Source: Gammaproteobacteria bacterium
Lineage (GTDB): Bacteria > Pseudomonadota > Gammaproteobacteria > SZUA-152
DNA: 64,000 bases
Direction of reading: 5' to 3'
NCBI GenBank assembly: GCA_029882975.1
Contig: JAOUJW010000023.1
Coordinates: 20,670-84,669, forward strand
The notes under the pieces were generated by a model that did not search any database, had not been told where the DNA came from, and was given only the letters and a program-made list of their open reading frames with translations. How positions within the stretch are numbered: the stretch's first letter is position 1; every line of letters begins with the position of its first letter. The position numbers and the translations under genes were made by a program. Shown in pieces: positions 57,207 through 64,000 of the stretch.

Positions 57207-58661
57207 ATGACAACCAGTAAGACCGCTGTCCACGACGTTTATGTCGTGGACGGTAGCCGTTCGCCCTTTTTAAAAGCCAAGGGGAAACCCGGACCGTTCA
57301 CTGCAGCTAATATTGCTGTATCCGCTGCACGCCCCTTATTGGCGCGCATGCCTTTTTCACCATCGGATATTGATGAAGTCATTGCCGGTTGCGTCATGCC
57401 CGGCCCGGATGAAGCCAACATTGCCCGCGTTGTGGCATTGCGCCTGGGCTGCGATGAGCATGTTCCGGCCTGGACGGTACAACGCAACTGCGCCTCCGGC
57501 CTGCAAGCACTGGACTGCGCCGCAACCAATATTGCCACGGGTCGCTCCGGCCTGGTACTGGCCGGTGGTATCGAGTCCATGAGCCATGCCCCGGTGCTAT
57601 TGGCCGAAGCCATGGTGGCCTGGTTAGGCGATTGGTACCGAATCAAATCACTGGGAGGCAGGCTCAAAGCACTGGGACAATTACGCCCCGCCTATTTTAA
57701 ACCCATCATCGCCTTGTTGCGCGGCCTCACCGATCCGGTGGTCGGTTTGTCCATGGGACAAACCGCCGAAGTTTTGGCACACCGTTTTAACATCAATCGA
57801 GAGGCCATGGACAGTTACGCCGCTCGTAGCCATGCCCGTTTGGCTGCGGCACAAGATCAAGGATTTCTGGGCGAAATCGAAACCATCTACGATACCTCCG
57901 GTAAATTTTATAAAGACGATGATGGCCTGCGTCGCGATTCCTCGGTGGAACAGCTGGCCAAGTTAAAACCGGTATTCGACCGCCCCTTTGGCGATGTTAC
58001 CGCCGGCAATAGTGCTCAAGTCACCGACGGTTCTGCCTGGCTGGTATTGGCCAATGCAGAAAATGTGGAGAAGTTCAACCTACCCGTACTGGGTAAAATC
58101 CTAGACAGCGAGTGGGCCGGGCTGGATCCGTCACAAATGGGCTTAGGCCCCGTGCATGCCATGACCCCGATTTTACAGCGTCGTAAAATGAAATTAAGCG
58201 ATGTGGATTACTGGGAGATTAATGAAGCCTTTGCCGCACAAGTACTGGCCAACCTGGAAGCCTGGAAAGAAGACAAGTACTGCAGCGAGCAATTGGGCTT
58301 AACCAAACCCATGGGCGAATTGGATCAAGAACGGCTTAATGTGGATGGTGGCGGCGTTAGCATTGGTCACCCTGTTGGTGCCAGTGGCGCACGTATCGTC
58401 CTGCATTTATTGCATGTTCTCAAACGCAACAACGCCAAAACCGGAATGGCCAGCTTATGTATTGGTGGTGGCCAAGGTGGTGCCATGCTGCTGGAAAGCT
58501 GTTCCGGCGTGGGACCCGCCGAAAAGCCCAAAGCCGCGGTTAAAAAGAAAAAGGCTAAACCGAAAACGGCAAAGACAGAACCGGCTGCAGAAGCCTCCGC
58601 TGAAGATAACAGCAGCACAGCGGACACACTGAAAACTGAGGATAATATCGCAAAGGAGTAA
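57207..58661 (+). CDS. Acetyl-CoA C-acyltransferase (thiolase), FadA/FadI type
   Basis: Thiolytic cleavage of 3-ketoacyl-CoA, the last step of beta-oxidation. The 484 residues hold nucleophile C95 (QRNCASGLQALDCA), NEAFAAQ, GGGVSIGHPVGASGARIV with the catalytic histidine, and CIGGGQGGAMLLE with the second cysteine. A tail of about 50 residues after GVGP is rich in Lys, Ala, Glu and Thr (from about 437) and is absent from typical thiolases of about 430 residues. It is directly downstream of fadE and six bases before the multifunctional subunit gene. Confidence 0.93.
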   Translation: MTTSKTAVHDVYVVDGSRSPFLKAKGKPGPFTAANIAVSAARPLLARMPFSPSDIDEVIAGCVMPGPDEANIARVVALRLGCDEHVPAWTVQRNCASGLQALDCAATNIATGRSGLVLAGGIESMSHAPVLLAEAMVAWLGDWYRIKSLGGRLKALGQLRPAYFKPIIALLRGLTDPVVGLSMGQTAEVLAHRFNINREAMDSYAARSHARLAAAQDQGFLGEIETIYDTSGKFYKDDDGLRRDSSVEQLAKLKPVFDRPFGDVTAGNSAQVTDGSAWLVLANAENVEKFNLPVLGKILDSEWAGLDPSQMGLGPVHAMTPILQRRKMKLSDVDYWEINEAFAAQVLANLEAWKEDKYCSEQLGLTKPMGELDQERLNVDGGGVSIGHPVGASGARIVLHLLHVLKRNNAKTGMASLCIGGGQGGAMLLESCSGVGPAEKPKAAVKKKKAKPKTAKTEPAAEASAEDNSSTADTLKTEDNIAKE

Positions 58662-58667
58662 AGCCCG

Positions 58668-60689
58668 GTGGCCAACAACTATAAACACTGGCATTTGGAA
58701 ACAGATTCAGACGGCATCGCTTGGTTACACGCAGACAAAGAGGACAGCAGCACCAACACTTTATCTGAGGACATGCTCAAGGAGCTGGAGACTATTGTCG
58801 ATCACCTGGAAACCACCACGCCCAAGGGTCTGGTAATACTTTCCGATAAAAGCAACGGTTTTGTTGCAGGTGCGGATATCAAGCAATTCACTATCATAAA
58901 AAATCAGGAGCAGGCAGCGGAATTTATTCGCCTGGGCCAGGGGATTTATAACCGCATCGAAAAACTGCGCTTCCCTACGGTTTGTTTGATCCACGGATTT
59001 TGTATGGGCGGCGGCACAGAGTTGGCCATGGCCTGTCGCTATCGCATCGCTGACAACGATCCAAAAACCAAAATCGGCTTACCGGAAATTCAACTGGGTA
59101 TCTTTCCTGCGTTTGGAGGCGCCACGCGTCTACCCCATTTAGTGGGCGCTCCTTCTGCCATGGACCTCATGTTGTCAGGTCGCGCAATTAGTGCCGGTGC
59201 AGCAAGGAAAATCGGCTTAGTGGACTATGCGGTGCCCAACCGTGACATGAAAAAGGGGGCTCGCAATATTGTCTTAAACCGCCCGTCTAAGACAAAACTT
59301 CCCTTGTGGAAGAAACTCACCAACCACAGCCTGATACGTCCCTGGTTAGCCAAAATATTGCGCAAAAAAGTTGCCGCCCGTGCCCGGCAGGAGCACTACC
59401 CCGCCCCATATGAACTCATCGATCTATGGGTTAAACATGCAGACAACCGCCAACGCATGCTGCAAGGAGAGGAGCAGGCTGTTTCCAAACTGGTTCTGGG
59501 TGAAACAGCACAAAACCTGATCCGGGTGTTTTTCCTGCAGGAAAAACTTAAATCCGTGGGGGACAAATCCTTATTCACCCCCAAACGGGTACACGTTATC
59601 GGTGCCGGCGTCATGGGCGCGGATATTGCCGCGTGGTGTGCTTTGCAGGGCATGACCGTTACTGTGCAAGACCGCAAAGAAGAGCACCTGGCCAAAGTCC
59701 TGCAAAAAGCCTACAAGTTATATAGCAAAAAATTGAAAAAACCCTTATTAGTGCAGGCGGCCATGGATCGCTTGGTACCGGATATGAACGGCTTGGGCTT
59801 GGCACATGCCGATGTGGTTATTGAAGCCATCTTTGAAAACCTGGAAGCCAAGCATGCCCTGCTAAAAGAAGTCGAAGCAGTGATCAAGCCCGATGCTTTG
59901 TTGGCCACAAACACATCCAGCATACCCATCGAAACCTTGGCGCAGGTGTTAAAAGATCCTTCCCGCTTGGTGGGCATACACTTTTTTAATCCAGTAGCCA
60001 AAATGTTGTTGGTGGAAATTGTGAACGGCACCACCACCAGCGCGGACGCCACTGCCAAAGCTGCCGCGTTTACGCGCCACATCAGCCGCTTACCCCTACC
60101 CACGAAAAGCGCACCGGGCTTTCTGGTCAATCGAGTACTCATGCCGTATTTAGTGGAAGCGGTGGTGATGGAATCCGAAGGCATCCCTGGACCGGTCATC
60201 GATAAAGCTGCTGTGGGTTTTGGCATGCCGATGGGCCCCATTGCACTGGCGGACACCGTTGGTTTGGATATTTGTTTATCCGTTGCCCAAATCTTGTCCG
60301 AAAAACTGGACCTGGAAGTCCCGCCACGACTGAAACAACTGGTGGACTCCGGGCATTTGGGCATAAAAAGTGGCCGTGGTTTTTATAAATACAAGAACGG
60401 TAAAAAGGAGAAATCCGAACAAAGCGGCAGCAGTCATAGCATAAAAGATATACAGGACCGCATGATTTTACGCATGGTTAATGAAGTAGTGGCTTGCCTG
60501 CGCGAACAGATTGTAGATAATGCTGATTTAATAGACGCCGGAATCATATTCGGTACAGGCTTTGCGCCGTTCCGTGGGGGACCGCTGCATTTCCGTGACA
60601 AGCAAGGGGTGGAAAAACTGCGTGAGCGCTTGCAAGAACTGCAACAAAAACACGGCGAGCGTTTTAAAGCGGATGCGGGCTGGAGCTAA
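58668..60689 (+). CDS. Fused enoyl-CoA hydratase / 3-hydroxyacyl-CoA dehydrogenase (FadB/FadJ type)
   Basis: Bifunctional alpha subunit of the fatty-acid oxidation complex, 673 residues, starting at GTG 58668 with AAAGGAG nine bases upstream. The N-terminal hydratase/isomerase domain (about 1-190) has GFVAGADIKQF, CMGGGTELAMACRYRIAD and GLPEIQLGIFPAFGG. The NAD-binding domain begins at about 304 (VHVIGAGVMGADIAAW), followed by HFFNPVAKMLLVEIV and the C-terminal dehydrogenase repeats (PGFLVNRVLMPYLVEA). It pairs with the thiolase encoded upstream. FadB and FadJ cannot be told apart by eye. Confidence 0.94.
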   Translation: MANNYKHWHLETDSDGIAWLHADKEDSSTNTLSEDMLKELETIVDHLETTTPKGLVILSDKSNGFVAGADIKQFTIIKNQEQAAEFIRLGQGIYNRIEKLRFPTVCLIHGFCMGGGTELAMACRYRIADNDPKTKIGLPEIQLGIFPAFGGATRLPHLVGAPSAMDLMLSGRAISAGAARKIGLVDYAVPNRDMKKGARNIVLNRPSKTKLPLWKKLTNHSLIRPWLAKILRKKVAARARQEHYPAPYELIDLWVKHADNRQRMLQGEEQAVSKLVLGETAQNLIRVFFLQEKLKSVGDKSLFTPKRVHVIGAGVMGADIAAWCALQGMTVTVQDRKEEHLAKVLQKAYKLYSKKLKKPLLVQAAMDRLVPDMNGLGLAHADVVIEAIFENLEAKHALLKEVEAVIKPDALLATNTSSIPIETLAQVLKDPSRLVGIHFFNPVAKMLLVEIVNGTTTSADATAKAAAFTRHISRLPLPTKSAPGFLVNRVLMPYLVEAVVMESEGIPGPVIDKAAVGFGMPMGPIALADTVGLDICLSVAQILSEKLDLEVPPRLKQLVDSGHLGIKSGRGFYKYKNGKKEKSEQSGSSHSIKDIQDRMILRMVNEVVACLREQIVDNADLIDAGIIFGTGFAPFRGGPLHFRDKQGVEKLRERLQELQQKHGERFKADAGWS

Positions 60690-60753
60690 ACACTGACCCA
60701 AACTGTAACACACGGAAACCTTAGGATTTCCAACAACAAAATAAGAGTGAACC

Positions 60754-62556
60754 ATGAGCACCAATAAGATTGTAATTGCACCTGATGAATCCGTTACCCT
60801 GTGTGGTTTGTTTAAAGAAAGAGTGAAACGTTCCGGCTCGTCTGAAGCCTACCGTTACTTCGACAAAGAAAAAAACCGCTGGTTGAGCCACACCTGGTTG
60901 GAAGCTGCCTCCCAGGTAGCCCGCTTGCAAGTAGCATTGACTAATGACGGCATGAAACCCGGCGATAAAGTGGCCATCATGTTGCGCAACTCACCCGAAT
61001 GGGTGTTTTTCGAGCAAGCCGCTTTGGGATTAGGCTTGGTTGTGGTTCCTCTGTACACCAACGATCGTGCCGACAATATTTCTTACGTGCTCCAGGATGC
61101 CGGTGTAAAAATCCTGCTCATCGAAGGTCACGAGCAGTTGGCCGCTTTATCCGAAATTGCTTCGCAAATGGATGGCCTGATTCGCCTGCTCTCCCTGCGT
61201 CCCTGCGCCGAATACAACAAGTTCAATCGTTTAATGACCTTGTCTGAATGGACCAAAAACATTCCTAAAGACGTGGACCACAGCCAACTGCAGACTTATG
61301 CCGGTAACACACGTGACTTGGCCACCATTGTTTACACTTCCGGCACCACTGGAAGACCTAAAGGGGTGATGTTGTGCCATGAGAACATACTCAACAACGC
61401 CTATACTTCCGGCTGGATTGCCATTCAAACCTATCCCACGGATTTGTTTTTATCTTTTCTTCCGTTATCGCACATGTTGGAGCGCATGGCCGGATACTAT
61501 ATCCCTATGACTACCGGCGGCACTGTAGCCTATGCCCGCTCCGTACCGGACTTACCTGAAGACTTACTAACGGTCAGGCCCACGGTATTGATATCCGTAC
61601 CCCGCATTTACGAACGAATTGCCAATAAAATCAGCTTGCAATTGGAACAGAAATCCAATTTCGCACGCAATCTGTTTTTGAAAGCCGTAGACACAGGCTG
61701 GGAGCGATTTCAAAACCCCGGCGCTTTCTCTTTGAGCTGGCCGCTGTTAAAACTGTTAATAGCCAATAAAGTCATGGCCAAACTCGGTGGGCGCTTACGT
61801 TTAGCCATTTGTGGTGGCGCTCCATTATCACCCAGTGTCGCCAAAACTTTTATAGGACTTGGCCTGAACCTGGTCCAAGGCTATGGTCTCACCGAAACCA
61901 GTCCGGTTATCGCCGTTAACAAAATTGAAGACAACGATCCCGCCAGTGTGGGCTTACCCTTACGCGATGTGGAAGTTAAAATTGCCGATACCGGCGAGTT
62001 ACTCACCAAAGGCCCCCATGTCATGTTGGGCTATTGGAACAATCAAACGGCCACCGACGACACCATTGACAGCGACGGCTGGTTGCACACCGGCGACAAA
62101 GCCAAAATCGAAAATGAAAAAGTCTACATTACCGGTCGCATCAAAGAGATTATTGTGCTTTCTAATGGTGAAAAAGTACCACCCAGCGACATGGAACTGG
62201 CCATTTGTATGGACCCCCTGTTTGAGCAAGTGATGGTTGTCGGCGAACAAAAACCGTATTTGACCGCCGTTATCGTGCTTAATGAAGAACAATGGGGCAG
62301 ATTATGCCGCGGTAATCAATTGGACAGTCAGGATCAAAACACATTGCACAGCGATCAAGTGATGCAAATTATCTTGGGCAGAGTAAAAGCTAAAATCGCC
62401 GCCTTTCCCGGCTATGCTCAAATTAATCGCATTGCTTTATCAACACGCGCCTGGTCCGTGGAAAACGGTCTAATAACCCCCACGCTGAAACTCAAACGCA
62501 ATAAAATCATGGAGTTTCATGAAAGTGATATAAACGCCTTGTATGAAGGCCACTAA
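60754..62556 (+). CDS. Long-chain acyl-CoA synthetase, AMP-forming
   Basis: Activates fatty acids with ATP and CoA, supplying the dehydrogenase. The 600 residues contain the AMP-binding signature TIVYTSGTTGRPKGVML, QGYGLTETSPVI, GWLHTGDKAKI and GRIKEIIVLSNGEKVPP, in the long form (FadD15/eukaryotic-like) rather than the E. coli FadD form. It is 64 bases after the multifunctional enzyme gene and in the same direction, so it is probably in the same operon. No signal peptide; a cytoplasmic or peripheral membrane location is expected. Confidence 0.93.
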   Translation: MSTNKIVIAPDESVTLCGLFKERVKRSGSSEAYRYFDKEKNRWLSHTWLEAASQVARLQVALTNDGMKPGDKVAIMLRNSPEWVFFEQAALGLGLVVVPLYTNDRADNISYVLQDAGVKILLIEGHEQLAALSEIASQMDGLIRLLSLRPCAEYNKFNRLMTLSEWTKNIPKDVDHSQLQTYAGNTRDLATIVYTSGTTGRPKGVMLCHENILNNAYTSGWIAIQTYPTDLFLSFLPLSHMLERMAGYYIPMTTGGTVAYARSVPDLPEDLLTVRPTVLISVPRIYERIANKISLQLEQKSNFARNLFLKAVDTGWERFQNPGAFSLSWPLLKLLIANKVMAKLGGRLRLAICGGAPLSPSVAKTFIGLGLNLVQGYGLTETSPVIAVNKIEDNDPASVGLPLRDVEVKIADTGELLTKGPHVMLGYWNNQTATDDTIDSDGWLHTGDKAKIENEKVYITGRIKEIIVLSNGEKVPPSDMELAICMDPLFEQVMVVGEQKPYLTAVIVLNEEQWGRLCRGNQLDSQDQNTLHSDQVMQIILGRVKAKIAAFPGYAQINRIALSTRAWSVENGLITPTLKLKRNKIMEFHESDINALYEGH

Positions 62557-62623
62557 GCTAAGTTGAAGAGAGTCCGCGAAGAAAGTTCATGAATAAAGAT
62601 TCATAAGCCAAGGAAGCGAAAAC

Positions 62624-63007
62624 GTGAACCCTGACACCCTGCCACAGGAGCAACCCACCATGCGCCTGCTGGCTCGCCCTACGGACACCAACTCCTCAGG
62701 AGATATTTTCGGTGGTTGGATCATGTCACAAGTGGATCTGGCCGGGTCTGTGGTCGCCTCGCGTCGTGCCAACGGACGAGTGGTCACGGTAGCGGTCAAC
62801 TCCTTTCACTTCAAAAAGCCTGTATTCGTAGGCGACTTGATTAGCTGTTACGCCCGCATAGAAAAAGTAGGCAACACTTCCATTAACGTATTGGTGGAAG
62901 TTTTTGCCGAGCGTAACCTGGGTAATGAGTGCATTAAAGTCACAGAAGCGACATTAACTTATGTCGCTGTGGACCAACAACGCCAGCCCAGGCCGGTGGA
63001 TTCATAG
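62624..63007 (+). CDS. YciA-like acyl-CoA thioesterase
   Basis: Hotdog-fold thioesterase of 127 residues starting at GTG 62624 with AAGGAA nine bases upstream. It resembles YciA: MRLLARPTDTNSSGDIFGGWIMSQVDLAG contains the active-site aspartate in a split family motif, and VTVAVNSFHFKKPVFVGDLI the second half. It would hydrolyse acyl-CoAs, freeing CoA when beta-oxidation backs up. It is the last gene of the fatty-acid cluster and convergent with a methyltransferase-like gene. Confidence 0.92.
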   Translation: MNPDTLPQEQPTMRLLARPTDTNSSGDIFGGWIMSQVDLAGSVVASRRANGRVVTVAVNSFHFKKPVFVGDLISCYARIEKVGNTSINVLVEVFAERNLGNECIKVTEATLTYVAVDQQRQPRPVDS

Positions 63008-63036
63008 CCTAATAAGAACAAAGCAAGCTCCACACA

Positions 63037-63717
63037 TCACAACAAATTGGAGCGGACACGCAACATTTGATTTCCACCTTTTTGAAACTCGTATTCCACC
63101 GACACCACTTCCGCATTGTACCCTTGTGTTCGCAGCTCACTAAGCAAAGGTTCTAGGTACACTGAATCCTGCAAGTTTAAGGCTTTTAAAGGGAATACGC
63201 GCACTTCGGGCGCGATGCGCAACAACTCCTGAAGTGCTTTACGGTGAAATTCCAGATCGAAATGTTCCGAATACAAAAATAAAAAATGAGAACACAGGGC
63301 CAAATCGAATTCTCCGTCTGCAATCGGTAATTGCGGTAACTCCCCTTGCACATAGCGAGAACCGTTATGGTTGGCGAAATCCGCTATAAACAAACGCGTT
63401 GCTTCCACACGGTTGTTTCGCAAATCCTGGAATGACTTGTGGTAAGACCAAACCCAATTCTCCGGGGTCGCTTCGATTTGGCCGATAATATTATCCAAGG
63501 CCTCATTGAACTTGGCTTCAATGTCCGCTGCACTGAAGGCATACACCGGATCCACGGAGGTCACCTGTCCGCCCTTAGCCGTCAACTCGGCATTAAAACT
63601 GGCAGGCCCGTCGGCTACGCCCACCATTTTTTTGCCTAGGTCGACCTCGTCCAAACTGAACATTTTTTTATATTCATCTAGAGAACGACCGAAGGGAACT
63701 ACGTTTTCTAACTTCAT
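63037..63717 (-). CDS. SAM-dependent methyltransferase-like protein
   Basis: 226-residue protein from ATG 63717 (MKLENVVPFGRSLDEYKKMF); the open frame extends upstream to 63810, but that part does not look coding. It has a class I methyltransferase-like layout: VGVADGPASFNAELTAKG in place of the normal glycine-rich loop, VTSVDPVYAF as the acidic strand end, and FDLALCSHFLFLYSE before the last strands. The loop is atypical, so catalytic activity is uncertain. The terminal region carries polar, Asn-containing strands. It is not visibly linked to its neighbours. Confidence 0.75.
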   Translation of the reverse strand: MKLENVVPFGRSLDEYKKMFSLDEVDLGKKMVGVADGPASFNAELTAKGGQVTSVDPVYAFSAADIEAKFNEALDNIIGQIEATPENWVWSYHKSFQDLRNNRVEATRLFIADFANHNGSRYVQGELPQLPIADGEFDLALCSHFLFLYSEHFDLEFHRKALQELLRIAPEVRVFPLKALNLQDSVYLEPLLSELRTQGYNAEVVSVEYEFQKGGNQMLRVRSNLL

Positions 63718-63908
63718 ACTCAAAATCAATCTCTCCGCTGCACGAGTAAATAATTGCGTATTAGAGAACCGCGTATGCGAAATATAAACATAAAAAAGCC
63801 GCCCCCACAAATTCCGCTACAGGCACGATTGTCGATTGGATTTAGCTTGAATTGGTGCAACGTAATCCGACAGGGAGTTATAGTCAAATCTGGTGTACGC
63901 GACCATGA

Positions 63909-64000
63909 TCAGGCAGCGCTCCTTTGACGTTTAACTGTTTGTTTCTTTACTCCATCTACAAATCTTACATCGTTAATCACTTCGGCTAAAAGTGAAAACC
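63909..64000 (-). CDS. Possible 3' end of a coding region entering from the right edge
   Basis: 29 codons are open from the right edge to a TGA at 63909-63911, reading FSLLAEVINDVRFVDGVKKQ and ending TVKRQRSAA. The basic tail resembles the end of some transposase or DNA-binding proteins, but this is too short to identify. 63718-63908 shows nothing else. Confidence 0.35.
   Translation of the reverse strand, partial: FSLLAEVINDVRFVDGVKKQTVKRQRSAA

Noticed and set aside
59711..60364. 217-codon minus-strand frame inside the hydratase/dehydrogenase gene
   Set aside because: Antisense shadow with no family resemblance.

Overview
The window reads as chromosomal DNA of a free-living gammaproteobacterium, probably a sulfur oxidiser. 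Three blocks have a typical gammaproteobacterial gene order: lgt-thyA-folA, def-fmt-rsmB-DUF4390-ntrY-ntrX-trkA-trkH, and LysM protein-dprA-smg. The large FadE-type acyl-CoA dehydrogenase and the PrkB-type phosphoribulokinase point the same way. Sulfur oxidation is suggested by soxYZ. A phosphoribulokinase fits carbon fixation but does not prove it, because non-autotrophs carry close homologues. Nearly all genes are core or metabolic. I saw no rRNA, tRNA, CRISPR array, prophage or complete insertion sequence.

Layout. 1-5532: glycine cleavage operon (gcvT running in from the left edge, gcvH, split gcvPA/gcvPB), then dgkA and a PfkB-type sugar or nucleoside kinase. 5723-9560: a membrane diguanylate cyclase convergent with a DUF255 thioredoxin-fold protein. 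9683-13131: rlmI, then lgt-thyA-folA. 13141-14423 (minus): a two-receiver regulator with a degenerate first receiver, and a small exported protein. 14897-18449: sensor kinase, OmpR-type regulator, soxY, soxZ, closed by a good terminator. 18542-20262 (minus): zapE and a TPR protein. 20418-25033: a lipoprotein, an orphan formyltransferase-like protein, an unknown protein, a membrane-anchored retropepsin-like protease and a PstS-like binding protein. 25105-30473 (minus): a rhodanese, metH and aroG. 30653-33498: an LpxL-like acyltransferase, a Sel1-repeat protein and a CysB-like LysR regulator.

33568-44295 is a long minus-strand block, read in the order def, fmt, rsmB, DUF4390 protein, ntrY, ntrX, trkA, trkH, and a TehB-like methyltransferase that appears frameshifted. 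It covers N-terminal formylation and deformylation, rRNA modification, a membrane sensor/regulator pair and potassium uptake. 44636-48664 (plus): LysM protein, dprA, smg and prkB, ended by a strong terminator. 48845-51591: a PhnD-like periplasmic binding protein translationally coupled to a histidine kinase, with no regulator beside it. 51634-53394: msrB, a YcxB-like protein and a small membrane protein.

53735-63007 is a compact plus-strand fatty-acid catabolism cluster: a YiiX-like permuted cysteine hydrolase, fadE, thiolase, the fused hydratase/dehydrogenase, acyl-CoA synthetase and a YciA-like thioesterase. A methyltransferase-like gene and the 3' end of a further reading frame close the window on the minus strand.

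The best candidates for something not standard are the YiiX-like hydrolase built into the beta-oxidation operon, the binding protein/kinase pair with its repeated upstream motif, the two-component pair in front of soxYZ, and the unknown gene preceded by a 14-bp tandem array. None is proven to be a new system from sequence alone.
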